The translations under genes and the position numbers were made by a program. A DNA stretch of 64,000 nucleotides, taken from the NCBI GenBank assembly GCA_017623655.1, contig JAGAON010000008.1, positions 1 to 64,000 on the forward strand, read 5' to 3'. The DNA is from Prevotella sp. GTDB taxonomy: Bacteria > Bacteroidota > Bacteroidia > Bacteroidales > Bacteroidaceae. Below are positions 46,010 to 55,149 of the stretch, one piece after another; within the stretch, counting starts at the first letter, position 1, and every line of letters starts with the position of its first letter. The notes below the pieces were generated by a model, which saw nothing but the letters and a program-made list of their open reading frames with translations, did not search any database and was not told the DNA's origin.

Positions 46010-46912
46010 ATGACAACAAAGGACATACACCGTTATCTTGCAGTGCTCGGCTTGTTTCTCATACTGAGCACCAACACTTTCGCACAACCAACAGCCGCCA
46101 ACGCCAACACGGAAACGCCTGTAACGACGAATGCCGCCGCGGCGAAACCGACGGAGAAAGCCACGCCTGACACGGCCGTTGCGGCACCGGTATCTTCCGC
46201 CGACAGCCTGCTTGACGACGCGATGCTTGAACTTAGTGACACCACCGCAATCGACGAGATGGCCGAGGGAGGGGTTTATACCCGGCTGAAAAGCAAGTTC
46301 ATGGACGGCGGCGTGCTGTTTATGTCTCTCATCTCGCTGACACTGATATTGGGACTTGCGTGCTGCATCGAGCGCATCGTGTATCTCAGTATGTCGGAAA
46401 TAGACGCCAAGAAGCTGATGCGACAGCTGGAAGCCAAGCTGAAAAACGAGGGTGTGGAGAGTGCAAAGGCATTGTGCAGAGACACACGCGGCCCTGTCGC
46501 AAGCATCTGTTATCAGGGATTGCTGCGCATAGACGAGGGCATGGAGGAAATAGAACGCTCTGTCGGCTCATACGCCTCAGTGCAGTTGGGCAACATGGAG
46601 AAAGGCTGTTCGTGGATAACGCTGTTCATTGCCATGGCACCGTCATTGGGTTTCCTCGGTACGGTGATAGGCATGGTGATGTCATTTGACCAGATAGAGG
46701 TGGCCGGCGACATCAGCCCGACCATCGTGGCGGCAGGAATGAAGGTGGCATTGATAACCACCATCTTCGGTATCATCACCGCCTTGATTCTGCAACTGTT
46801 CTACAACTATCTGCAATCGAAAATCGACCACCTCACGGCGCAGATGGAAGAAAGCGCCATTACGCTGACGGACATAATAAAAGAGGTAAAGGCCGATTCC
46901 GCCAACCACTAA
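46010..46912 (+). CDS. exbB: MotA/TolQ/ExbB proton channel protein
   Basis: The 300-residue protein starts with a signal-like segment and a low-complexity Ala/Thr/Pro stretch. It then has a membrane helix at about 103-125 and the ExbB/TolQ domain with helices at about 200-225 and 240-265. GCSWITLFIAMAPSLGFLG and TVIGMVMSFDQIEVAGDIS are diagnostic. It forms the proton channel that energises outer-membrane TonB-dependent transport together with the ExbD proteins downstream. TonB itself is not in this window. Confidence 0.93.
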   Translation: MTTKDIHRYLAVLGLFLILSTNTFAQPTAANANTETPVTTNAAAAKPTEKATPDTAVAAPVSSADSLLDDAMLELSDTTAIDEMAEGGVYTRLKSKFMDGGVLFMSLISLTLILGLACCIERIVYLSMSEIDAKKLMRQLEAKLKNEGVESAKALCRDTRGPVASICYQGLLRIDEGMEEIERSVGSYASVQLGNMEKGCSWITLFIAMAPSLGFLGTVIGMVMSFDQIEVAGDISPTIVAAGMKVALITTIFGIITALILQLFYNYLQSKIDHLTAQMEESAITLTDIIKEVKADSANH

Positions 46913-46931
46913 CCCTAATCGTGCGAACAAT

Positions 46932-47246
46932 ATGGACAGCATCATCGCCAACATCATAATCTCACTGGCGGCACTTGCCGTAATCGCCGCCGCCGGAGTG
47001 ACGGCGTACTCCATCACGCACTCGCTGCGCACGAACAAACGCCCCGACGCGGAGAACGGAGTGCCCACACGCAAAATCACCTTGGCAACCATAGGGTTGC
47101 TCGCCGCTGTCTGTGTCCCCTCCATACTGATAGGTTCGCTGACGGATATGTGCATCATTACCGTGCTGACGCTGCTTGTTGTGGCTTCGGGACTGGTGAT
47201 TTACGGAAGGATACAGACGCTGAAACGGACGAGGAAGAGACTGTAA
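46932..47246 (+). CDS. Small membrane protein in the exbB-exbD operon
   Basis: This 104-residue protein has three hydrophobic helices (about 5-26, 49-69 and 73-92) joined by short basic loops and ends RIQTLKRTRKRL. It lies 19 bases after exbB and 58 before the first exbD. I recognise no family. Its constant-looking location suggests an accessory subunit of the ExbBD motor. Confidence 0.65.
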   Translation: MDSIIANIIISLAALAVIAAAGVTAYSITHSLRTNKRPDAENGVPTRKITLATIGLLAAVCVPSILIGSLTDMCIITVLTLLVVASGLVIYGRIQTLKRTRKRL

Positions 47247-47304
47247 GCAGCAAGGAGAGGACGCGAGGGTATCACGGACACGCACATATTACATACCATA
47301 AACA

Positions 47305-47847
47305 ATGATAAAACGCCGCAAACGACACACTACGCTCAGGCTGAACACCACTTCCACCTCCGACATATCGTTCATGCTCCTGATTTTTTTCCTTGTCACC
47401 ACATCCATGGACAGTGACAAGGGACTGGGCAGGCAGCTGCCTCCACTGGAGCCCGACAGGCAGGAAGAGGTGACGGACGTGGACAGGAAGCTGATAATGA
47501 CCCTGCACCTGATGGCGGGGGGACGGCTGACGGCGAACGAAAAGCCGGCGGAATGCGACGCCACGCTGCGCAAGGAACTGCGCCACTTCATCATAGAAAA
47601 AGGACGGCGGCACATAATAGAGCTGCAAGTAGATCGTGATGCGGACTACGACTCTTACTTCCGCTTGCAAAATCAGATAGTGAGAGCCTACACGGAACTG
47701 CGCAACGGTGCCGCAAAGAAGAAGTACGGCGTGGCATACGGCGACTGCAACGAAGAACAGAGACAGACGATAGTAGAGGCTTATCCGCAGAGAATACAAG
47801 AGACAACCAACGTCGGGACACCCGAAAAGACCACGCGACAGCAATGA
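47305..47847 (+). CDS. exbD: ExbD/TolR family protein, first copy
   Basis: The 180-residue protein has a basic N-terminus and one membrane helix with the essential Asp, TSDISFMLLIFFLVTTSM (about 19-36). A periplasmic ExbD domain follows. It is longer than typical ExbD (about 140) because of a Gln/Thr-rich tail. It overlaps the second exbD by 4 bases. Confidence 0.9.
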   Translation: MIKRRKRHTTLRLNTTSTSDISFMLLIFFLVTTSMDSDKGLGRQLPPLEPDRQEEVTDVDRKLIMTLHLMAGGRLTANEKPAECDATLRKELRHFIIEKGRRHIIELQVDRDADYDSYFRLQNQIVRAYTELRNGAAKKKYGVAYGDCNEEQRQTIVEAYPQRIQETTNVGTPEKTTRQQ

Positions 47848-48290
47848 AGATACGCAGAAAAAGACGACACGATATGCCGACATTGAACATGGCCTCAATG
47901 CCGGACCTTATTTTCACGGTGCTGTTCTTCTTCATGATAGTGACACACATGAGGACGGAGACGGCCAAAGTGCGTCTGGAAGTGCCGCAGGGGACGGAAC
48001 TGACGAAGGCCACGAAGAAGCGTACCATAACAAACCTGTACATCGGCAGGGACGACAAGGGAGAGACACGCATACAGATAGGAGAACGCATAGTGCCGCT
48101 GGAGATGCTGGGCAGCGTGGTGACGGCTGTAAGAAACAAGATGAACGACGAGGACATAGAACTGCATACCATAAACATAAGAGCCGACCGTGACACGCCG
48201 ATGGGGGTGATAACGGATGTAAAGCAGGAACTTCGCAAGGCCGGCGCACTGAACATAAGGTACAGTGCGGTAGAGGAGAAAGAGGAATGA
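47844..48290 (+). CDS. exbD: ExbD/TolR family protein, second copy
   Basis: The 148-residue protein has a basic start and the proton-channel helix with its Asp in MASMPDLIFTVLFFFMIV (about 17-34), then the usual ExbD periplasmic fold (VRLEVPQGTEL; NIRADRDTPMGVITDVKQ). Two ExbD paralogues side by side are common in Bacteroidetes and may form a heterodimer inside the ExbB pentamer. Start and stop overlap (ATGA) with the first exbD. Confidence 0.93.
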   Translation: MKIRRKRRHDMPTLNMASMPDLIFTVLFFFMIVTHMRTETAKVRLEVPQGTELTKATKKRTITNLYIGRDDKGETRIQIGERIVPLEMLGSVVTAVRNKMNDEDIELHTINIRADRDTPMGVITDVKQELRKAGALNIRYSAVEEKEE

Positions 48291-48317
48291 GGTATGAAGA
48301 AAAACACGACAGATTTC

Positions 48318-48348
48318 TTGCCGCTTTGTGAGAAATTGACTATCTTTG
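48318..48348 (+). promoter_or_regulatory. Promoter of the lrp-thyA-folA-porQ run
   Basis: TATCTTTG at 48341-48348 follows TTG at 48318-48320 with 20 bases between; leader of about 30 nt. Confidence 0.8.
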
Positions 48349-48382
48349 CAAAATAATCGTCATCAACCCACAAAATCAGCTC

Positions 48383-48874
48383 ATGTCACATTATAAACTT
48401 GACTCACTTGACAAGAAGATTATAGAACTTGTGCTCAAAGACGCACGCATCCCCTTTCTGGAAGTGGCGCGGGAGTGCAAGGTAAGCGGCGCCGCCATAC
48501 ACCAGCGCATACAGAAACTGACGAACCTCGGCATACTGAAAGGCTCACAATATATCGTTGACCCGGAGAAGATTGGTTACGAAACGTGCGCCTACATAGG
48601 GCTTTACCTGAAAGACCCGGAACGCTTCGACGAGGTGGTGGAGGCTCTGCGGGACATACCGGAGGTAGTGGAATGCCACTATACGACAGGCGGCTTCGAT
48701 ATGTTCATAAAGATCTACGCCTACAACAACCACCACCTGCTTAACGTCATACATGACAAACTGCAACCGCTGGGGCTGTCACGCTCCGAGACCATCATAT
48801 CCTTCAACGAGGCCATAAGCCGCCCCATAGCGATTATGGACGCCCCGGAAGAGGAGGAAGAGGATGCGGAATAA
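48383..48874 (+). CDS. Lrp/AsnC family transcriptional regulator
   Basis: The N-terminal winged helix is typical (LDSLDKKIIELVLKDARIPF; EVARECKVSGAAIHQRIQKL), followed by the RAM ligand-binding domain (about 70-150; VECHYTTGGFDMFIKIYAYN). The acidic tail EEEEEDAE is unusual. Lrp/AsnC proteins respond to amino acids. Coupling with thyA and folA directly downstream suggests a role in one-carbon or amino-acid linked control, but that is inference. Confidence 0.92.
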   Translation: MSHYKLDSLDKKIIELVLKDARIPFLEVARECKVSGAAIHQRIQKLTNLGILKGSQYIVDPEKIGYETCAYIGLYLKDPERFDEVVEALRDIPEVVECHYTTGGFDMFIKIYAYNNHHLLNVIHDKLQPLGLSRSETIISFNEAISRPIAIMDAPEEEEEDAE

Positions 48875-48904
48875 GTAGTGACAGCGGCAAATAACAACCG
48901 ATTT

Positions 48905-49699
48905 ATGAAACAGTACTTAGACCTTTTGAACAGAATAATGACCGAAGGGACGGTGAAGACCGACCGGACAGGGACGGGAACAAAGAGCGTGTTCGGCCAC
49001 CAGATGCGCTTCAACATGGCTGACGGCTTTCCGCTGCTGACCACAAAGAAACTGCACTTGAAGTCCATCATTTATGAACTGCTGTGGTTTCTGAACGGAG
49101 ACACCAACGTGAAATACCTTCAGGAGCACGGGGTCAGGATATGGAACGAATGGGCTGACGAGAACGGAGACCTCGGTCCGGTATATGGACACCAGTGGCG
49201 CTCATGGCCGGACTATAAGGGTGGCACGATAGACCAGATACAACAGGTGGTGGATATGATAAGACAGCATCCCGATTCGCGGCGGATGATGGTGAGCGCA
49301 TGGAATCCCGCCGAGGTGGAAGAGATGGCATTGCCGCCCTGTCACTGCCTGTTCCAGTTCTATGTGGCCGACGGAAAACTGTCGTTACAGTTGTACCAGC
49401 GTTCCGCAGACACGTTCCTCGGGGTGCCGTTCAACATCGCTTCCTACGCGCTTCTGCTGCAAATGATGGCGCAAGTGACGGGATTGGAGTGCGGAGACTT
49501 CGTGCATACCACGGGAGACACCCACCTTTACCTCAACCATCTGGAACAGGCGGAACTTCAACTGACACGGACACCGCGGCGATTGCCACGCATGAACATC
49601 AATCCTGACGTGAAAGACCTGTTCTCTTTCCGCTATGAAGACTTTGAACTGACGGACTATGACCCGTGGCCGCACATCAAGGCGGACGTGAGTGTGTAG
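48905..49699 (+). CDS. thyA: Thymidylate synthase
   Basis: The start at 48905 gives 264 residues, identical in length to the Escherichia coli enzyme. The catalytic Cys146 lies in [12 protein letters not shown], and dUMP/folate motifs are present ([43 protein letters not shown]). It makes dTMP from dUMP and methylenetetrahydrofolate, producing dihydrofolate recycled by the folA product just downstream. Confidence 0.98.
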   Translation: MKQYLDLLNRIMTEGTVKTDRTGTGTKSVFGHQMRFNMADGFPLLTTKKLHLKSIIYELLWFLNGDTNVKYLQEHGVRIWNEWADENGDLGPVYGHQWRSWPDYKGGTIDQIQQVVDMIRQHPDSRRMMVSAWNPAEVEEMALPPCHCLFQFYVADGKLSLQLYQRSADTFLGVPFNIASYALLLQMMAQVTGLECGDFVHTTGDTHLYLNHLEQAELQLTRTPRRLPRMNINPDVKDLFSFRYEDFELTDYDPWPHIKADVSV

Positions 49700-49700
49700 G

Positions 49701-49812
49701 TTTGTCGTTTGGCTGTTTGTTGATTTTGTTGTTTGGTTATCACTGAAAAGCCAATGAATAAAGCCCACAAACAAATAAACCACCAAACCACTAAAATACT
49801 AAACAACAAAAC
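49701..49812. repeat. Imperfect inverted repeat in the folA leader
   Basis: A G/T-rich stretch (49701-49740, TTTGTCGTTTGGCTGTTTG) faces an A/C-rich one (49770-49812, CACCAAACCACTAAAATAC) that is about 70 per cent inverse complementary. The predicted hairpin would cover the folA leader. It may be low-complexity drift or a translational control structure. Confidence 0.45.
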
Positions 49813-49813
49813 A

Positions 49814-50290
49814 ATGATTAGCATTATAGCCGCAATAGCACAGAACGGAGCGATAGGCAACGGCAACAAACTGCTGTACTGGCTGCCTAATGACCTCAAA
49901 CGTTTCAAGGCATTGACCACCGGACACACCATCATAATGGGCAGAAAGACGTTTGACTCGCTGCCGAAAGGAGCGTTACCGAACCGCCGCAATGTGGTAT
50001 TGTCACGTTCCGTAACGGAAATAGCGGACTGCGAGGTGTATAAATCACTTGAAGAAGCGCTGGAAAACAGTTCCGCCGACGAGGACATATACATCATAGG
50101 CGGAGCGTCAGTGTATGCACAGGCACTGACGGTGGCTGACCGTCTGTGCCTTACCGAGGTGCATGACACCCCGAAAGAGGCCGATGCCTTTTTCCCGGAG
50201 TTTACAGATTGGCGCGAGGTATGGCGCGAAGACCACGACAAAGACGAGAAACACGCACAACGGTATTCTTTCGTTGATTATGTGAAGTGA
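49814..50290 (+). CDS. folA: Dihydrofolate reductase
   Basis: The start at 49814 (MISIIAAIAQNGAIGNGNKL) is the canonical DHFR opening. The Trp21-region loop reads LLYWLPNDLKRFKAL, with the conserved LP-x-D, and the NADPH site follows as GHTIIMGRKTFDSLPKG and IYIIGGASVYAQAL. The product has 158 residues, as usual for bacterial DHFR. Resistance-associated changes cannot be judged from sequence alone. Confidence 0.97.
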   Translation: MISIIAAIAQNGAIGNGNKLLYWLPNDLKRFKALTTGHTIIMGRKTFDSLPKGALPNRRNVVLSRSVTEIADCEVYKSLEEALENSSADEDIYIIGGASVYAQALTVADRLCLTEVHDTPKEADAFFPEFTDWREVWREDHDKDEKHAQRYSFVDYVK

Positions 50291-50332
50291 CGGCGAAATA
50301 AATCCGCTTCGCCTGCGTTATATAAACAGTCA

Positions 50333-51283
50333 ATGAAGAATATAGCATCCATAACGGCTCTTTTACTGCTCTCTCTGCCGCTGGCGGCACAGGAGAGCCA
50401 GACAGTTTATAACTTTCTCCGCATCCCCGTCAGCGCTCATGCGGCCGCATTGGGCGGCGAAAATGTGTCACTTATAGAGGATGACGCCTCGCTTGCCTTG
50501 TCAAATCCGGCCTTGTTAAGTTCCGTATCACACCAAACCGTGTCATTCGGGTACATGAACTACATGAGCGGGACAAGTATGTACACCGCCAACTACACTC
50601 ATGTGCTGAACGACAAGGCCACGATTGGCGGGGCGGTGCATTACCTTAACTACGGTTCCATGGCCGAAACGGACTATAACGGGCAGGAAACGGGAACGTT
50701 CTCCCCGTCTGACCTGACCATAGAAGGGCTGTTCTCATACACCCTTGCCAACAATATCGTGGGCGGAATAGGCGCGAAATTTATCTATTCCAAGATTGGA
50801 GACTACACCAGTACGGCCGCCGCGATAGACCTCGGAATAAACTATTACAACCCGGAAGCGGACTTCTCCGCCAGCTTTGCCGTTAAAAATCTCGGCGGAC
50901 AGCTGTCCGCTTACGATGAGGAGTTTGAGGATTTACCCATTGACATCATGCTGGGCGTGTCGCAAAGAATACATAACACGCCTTTCAGGGTACACGCGAC
51001 ATTCTGCGACCTGAACCACTGGGACTACGCTTTCCTGCGGCATCTCAACATCGGAACGGACGTAATACTGGCGCCGCAGTTCTATCTTGCGGTGGGATAT
51101 AACCTTAAACGTGCCCACGACATGAAGATATTGACCGCAGACGGAGACGATGACAGCAGCCACGGAGCAGGACTTACACTGGGTGGAGGCCTGCTTATCG
51201 ACCGGTTCAAGCTCAATATAGCATACGGAAAATATCATGTGGCATCGTCAAGCCTTATGTTCAACGCCTCATTTAACTTTTAA
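50333..51283 (+). CDS. porQ: Type IX secretion system protein PorQ
   Basis: A signal peptide (ending LPLAAQ) leads a 316-residue barrel protein that starts FLRIPVSAHAAALGGENVSL, the characteristic opening of PorQ. It is followed by DDASLALSNPALLSS and amphipathic strands, and ends SLMFNASFNF with a terminal Phe. PorQ is an outer-membrane partner of PorZ/PorU/PorV in the T9SS attachment complex. It stands in an operon with polyprenyl synthase, tatD and a PorE-like gene. Confidence 0.85.
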   Translation: MKNIASITALLLLSLPLAAQESQTVYNFLRIPVSAHAAALGGENVSLIEDDASLALSNPALLSSVSHQTVSFGYMNYMSGTSMYTANYTHVLNDKATIGGAVHYLNYGSMAETDYNGQETGTFSPSDLTIEGLFSYTLANNIVGGIGAKFIYSKIGDYTSTAAAIDLGINYYNPEADFSASFAVKNLGGQLSAYDEEFEDLPIDIMLGVSQRIHNTPFRVHATFCDLNHWDYAFLRHLNIGTDVILAPQFYLAVGYNLKRAHDMKILTADGDDDSSHGAGLTLGGGLLIDRFKLNIAYGKYHVASSSLMFNASFNF

Positions 51284-51288
51284 CCATC

Positions 51289-52245
51289 ATGTTAGAGAAA
51301 ATCAACGATTACATAAAGAACCTCCCCCTCGACCGTGAACCGCACGGCCTGTATGAACCAATAGAGTACGTCCTCTCACTCGGAGGCAAGAGAATACGCC
51401 CAATGCTCATGCTGATGGCATACGAACTATGGAAAGATGACAGCGAGAAGATACTGCCGCAGGCGATTGCCTTGGAGACTTTCCACAACTTCACGCTGCT
51501 GCATGACGACGTGATGGATAACGCCGACGTGCGCCGTGGCAAGCCGACTGTACACAAGAAATGGAACGAGAATACCGCTATCCTGTCCGGAGACAATATG
51601 CTTGTGCTTGCATTCAAATGGATGCAGCAATGTCCTTCCGACAAGATGCCGGCCGTATTGGGCACCTTTACAGACACCGCCATAGAGATAGACGAAGGAC
51701 AACAGCTTGACATTGACTTCGAGGAACGTGACGATGTGCGTGAGGAGGAGTACATAGAGATGATTCGTCTCAAGACGAGTGTGCTGCTTGCCTGCGCCGT
51801 AAAGATTGGAGCCATCATGGCGGATGCGCCAAAAGAGGACGCGGAGAACATATACAAGTTCGGTGAGGCGATAGGCCTTTCGTTCCAGTTGCAGGATGAT
51901 TATCTCGACGTTTACGGCAATCCGGAGGTGTTCGGCAAGGCTATCGGGGGCGACATCACCAGCAACAAGAAGACATATATGCTCATCAACGCCCTCAACA
52001 AGGCCGAAGGCGCAGAGAAAAAGGAACTGGAACAATGGATCGGCGCAAAGGACTTTGACCGTGATGAGAAAGTGAAGGCGGTGACAAGAATCTACAACAG
52101 TCTGGGAATCGACAAGATGGCAAAGGCGAAGATGGAGCAATACTACAATGACGCAATAGCCTTTCTTGACAAAATCAACGTGCCGGAGAGCAGGAAGCAA
52201 GCCCTGCGTGACTACGCCGACAGTATGATGAAGAGGGAGAAATAA
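51289..52245 (+). CDS. Trans-polyprenyl diphosphate synthase
   Basis: The 318-residue protein carries the first aspartate-rich motif LLHDDVMDNADVRRGKPTVH and the second LQDDYLDVYGN, with GGKRIRPMLM upstream. It condenses isopentenyl diphosphate onto allylic diphosphates to make a polyprenyl chain for menaquinone or undecaprenyl carriers. Residues around the first motif do not allow chain length to be fixed. Its start is 6 bases after porQ. Confidence 0.95.
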   Translation: MLEKINDYIKNLPLDREPHGLYEPIEYVLSLGGKRIRPMLMLMAYELWKDDSEKILPQAIALETFHNFTLLHDDVMDNADVRRGKPTVHKKWNENTAILSGDNMLVLAFKWMQQCPSDKMPAVLGTFTDTAIEIDEGQQLDIDFEERDDVREEEYIEMIRLKTSVLLACAVKIGAIMADAPKEDAENIYKFGEAIGLSFQLQDDYLDVYGNPEVFGKAIGGDITSNKKTYMLINALNKAEGAEKKELEQWIGAKDFDRDEKVKAVTRIYNSLGIDKMAKAKMEQYYNDAIAFLDKINVPESRKQALRDYADSMMKREK

Positions 52246-52297
52246 GCGTTTTTGCACAACAATCACATAAACGAAAACCCACAACCGGAAACCATCT

Positions 52298-53068
52298 ATG
52301 TTATTCATAGACACACATACCCACATAGACGGAGAGGAGTTTAAGGATGACCTTGACCTCGTTGTTCAGCGCGCCAGGACTGCCGGTGCGCTGAAACTGT
52401 TTGTACCGGGCATCAATCTCGGTTCTATTTCCACCGTAAAGGATGTCTGCCGGCAGTTCCCCGGATTCTGTTACGGCATGATCGGCCTGCACCCGGAGGA
52501 CGTAAAGGCCGACTTCAACGAGGTGCTCGACGCCATGGAGGCGCAACTGCAAGGCGACTGGATAGCGATTGGCGAGGTAGGACTGGACTATTATTGGTCA
52601 CGCGAGTTTGAGAAGGAGCAGCTTCTGGCGTTTGAGAGGCAGGTACAATGGTCTGTTGACACCTCTTTGCCGCTGATGATACACTGCCGCAAGGCGCAGA
52701 ACGAAATGGTAAAGGTGCTCAGGAAGTATGAGGACAGACTGCCGGGAGGCGTCTTCCACTGCTTCACCGGCAACGAGACGGAAGCCAAGGAACTGCTTTC
52801 CTTTGAGAGATTCAGCCTCGGCATAGGCGGAGTGCTTACCTTCAAGAAAAGCAAACTGCCCGAAACACTCGCCAATACGGTGCCGCTGGAACGCATAGTG
52901 CTTGAAACTGACGCTCCGTATATGGCTCCCGTGCCACACAGGGGGGAACGCAACGAAAGCGCGTTTATAGCCAATATAATAGAGAAAATGGCCGAATGCT
53001 ACGGCATTACAGCCGAAGAAGTGGCACAGACAACCACCAACAACGCCAAAAGAATATTCAAAGTGTAA
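52298..53068 (+). CDS. tatD: TatD family metal-dependent hydrolase (DNase)
   Basis: The amidohydrolase fold starts LFIDTHTHIDGEEF (metal-binding H-x-H), has IGLHPED, the metal Glu in AIGEVGLDYYW, MIHCRKAQNE, GGVFHCFTGNE and LETDAPYMAP. These are the full TatD signatures in 256 residues. TatD proteins are 3'-5' exonucleases involved in DNA repair or quality control. The stop codon overlaps the start of the next gene by one base. Confidence 0.96.
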   Translation: MLFIDTHTHIDGEEFKDDLDLVVQRARTAGALKLFVPGINLGSISTVKDVCRQFPGFCYGMIGLHPEDVKADFNEVLDAMEAQLQGDWIAIGEVGLDYYWSREFEKEQLLAFERQVQWSVDTSLPLMIHCRKAQNEMVKVLRKYEDRLPGGVFHCFTGNETEAKELLSFERFSLGIGGVLTFKKSKLPETLANTVPLERIVLETDAPYMAPVPHRGERNESAFIANIIEKMAECYGITAEEVAQTTTNNAKRIFKV

Positions 53069-55140
53069 TGCGTAACATATCTTTCCTCACCATAATCCTC
53101 TGCCTGTCGGCACTGCATCTGCTTGTCTCATGCGGTGCAGACACCTATATCCGCAAGGGAGACAAAGCCCTCGCCTTGGGTGAATACTACCTTGCGGCGG
53201 AAAATTATCGCAAGGCTTATTCCAAGACCCCGGCCTCAGAACGTGCCCTGCGAGGCGAAAGGGCACTGAAAATGGGACAGAGTTACGAGCGGTTCAACAG
53301 CAACTTAAAGGCTCTTGCAGGCTATCGCAATGCGGCAAGATACGGTAAAGCCACAGCGGAAGACAGCCTGCACTTGGGGCGTCTGCTGCTGAAAAACGGG
53401 GAATACAAGGCTGCCGAGGCGATATTTGCCGACTTGCAACGCTCTCTGCCGGACAACATTCTGGTGAAGAACGGTCTGGAATCTGCACAGAAAGCGCCTC
53501 TCTGGAAGCAGGAAGGCTCACGATATACGGTGAAAAGGGCGGACATCTTCAACAGCCGCAGAGACGACTATTCTCCCGTTTTGGGCGGAGAAGACTACGA
53601 CAGGCTGTACTTTACCTCCACAAGGAATGACGCCTTGGGCGATGAACTCAACGGCATCACGGGCATGAAGAGTGCCGACATCTTCTTTTCCGAGAAGGAC
53701 GACAAGGGCAAATGGGGCAAACCCGAGGCGATAGGCACAGGCCTTAACACGGAATATGACGAGGGGGCGTGCTGCCTTACACCCGACAACAGCCAGATGT
53801 TCCTGACACAATGCACTTTCGACGCCTCTTCCCCACGCTACGCAAAGATAGTAGTATCAAACCGTTCCGATGCTCTTTGGGGTGCTCCGGCGGACTTCCA
53901 ACTGTCCAATGACACCCTTTCATCGTTCGCACATCCGGCCATTTCTCCCGACGGTGAGTGGCTTTACTTCGTCAGTGACATGCCGGGCGGAAAGGGAGGC
54001 CTTGACATCTGGCGCACAAGGATAACCTCTTCGGGCGCCATGGGTGTGGAAAACCTCGGAGAACCGGTAAACACTCCCGGCAACGAAATGTTCCCGACGT
54101 TCCGTCCCAACGGCGACCTATACTTCTCTTCCGACGGCCATCCCGGCATGGGAGGGCTGGATATATTCATCGCCAAGATAGGAGACGACAACCGATACCA
54201 CATACATCACCCCGGCTATCCGCTCAATTCGCAGGGTGATGACTTCGGCATGACCTTCGAGGGGCAGTTCAACCGCGGTTTCTTCTCGTCCAGCCGGGGT
54301 GACGGAAGAGGCAATGACCACATCTATTCGTTTGACAATCCGGAGATAATACAGTTGATAAAAGGCTGGGTATATGAGCAGGACGGGTACGAACTCAACA
54401 ACGCCGACGTGCGCATCGTGGGCGATGACGGCACCAACGAACGTGTGACCGTGAAGAGCGACGGCTCTTTCGAGTATGTAGCTGAACCCGGCGTGGAGTA
54501 CATTATCCTTGCTACCTGCCCCGGATTCCTGAACCATAAGGAGGAGATAAAGATACCGCAGGCGAAGGAGTCGGAGACATATACGCTGCAATTCGCACTG
54601 CCCAGCATCTCCGCACCGGTGCTTGTGGATAACATTTTCTTCGAGTTTGACAAGGCCACGCTGCTGCCTGCCAGCACAAAGGCGCTCGACTCGCTCGTCA
54701 CCCTGCTCAACGACAACCCGAACATCACCATAGAACTCGCCGCACACACGGACTACAAAGGCTCTGACAGCTATAACAAACAACTGTCACAACGCCGTGC
54801 GGAACAGGTGGTGAAGTATCTTATAAGCAAAGGCATAGCCCCTGACAGGCTGACACCGGTAGGCTATGGCGAAGAGAAACCGAAGAAGATACGCCGCAAA
54901 GTGGCCGAGAGCTACGTATGGTTGAAGGAAAACGACGTGCTGACGGAGGCTTTCATAAAGAAACTAAAGCCCGCGGAACAAGAAACGGCCAACGCACTCA
55001 ACCGGCGAACAGAGTTCTCCGTGCTGCGCACCACGTACAATATGTTCGATAAGGACGGCAATATCAAGCAACTACCCGTCAACAAAAAGAAGACTGTTAT
55101 CAGCGATGATGACAGCAATGAGTTTATATTTGACTTCTAA
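53068..55140 (+). CDS. porE: PorE-like T9SS protein: TPR, PD40 propeller, CRD, OmpA domain
   Basis: The protein (690 residues) is a lipoprotein (LLVSCGAD). Domains in order: TPR-like helices about 25-150 (GEYYLAAENYRKAYSK), a PD40 propeller about 150-430 (AISPDGEWLYFVSDMPGG; FPTFRPNGDLYFSSDGHPGM), a carboxypeptidase regulatory-like domain about 430-520, and an OmpA C-terminal peptidoglycan-binding domain about 530-640 (NIFFEFDKATLLPAST; QRRAEQVVKYLISKGI). That order matches Porphyromonas PorE, which anchors T9SS to peptidoglycan. Paralogues with this layout exist, so orthology is likely, not proven. Confidence 0.85.
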   Translation: MRNISFLTIILCLSALHLLVSCGADTYIRKGDKALALGEYYLAAENYRKAYSKTPASERALRGERALKMGQSYERFNSNLKALAGYRNAARYGKATAEDSLHLGRLLLKNGEYKAAEAIFADLQRSLPDNILVKNGLESAQKAPLWKQEGSRYTVKRADIFNSRRDDYSPVLGGEDYDRLYFTSTRNDALGDELNGITGMKSADIFFSEKDDKGKWGKPEAIGTGLNTEYDEGACCLTPDNSQMFLTQCTFDASSPRYAKIVVSNRSDALWGAPADFQLSNDTLSSFAHPAISPDGEWLYFVSDMPGGKGGLDIWRTRITSSGAMGVENLGEPVNTPGNEMFPTFRPNGDLYFSSDGHPGMGGLDIFIAKIGDDNRYHIHHPGYPLNSQGDDFGMTFEGQFNRGFFSSSRGDGRGNDHIYSFDNPEIIQLIKGWVYEQDGYELNNADVRIVGDDGTNERVTVKSDGSFEYVAEPGVEYIILATCPGFLNHKEEIKIPQAKESETYTLQFALPSISAPVLVDNIFFEFDKATLLPASTKALDSLVTLLNDNPNITIELAAHTDYKGSDSYNKQLSQRRAEQVVKYLISKGIAPDRLTPVGYGEEKPKKIRRKVAESYVWLKENDVLTEAFIKKLKPAEQETANALNRRTEFSVLRTTYNMFDKDGNIKQLPVNKKKTVISDDDSNEFIFDF

Positions 55141-55149
55141 AACCAAGCC

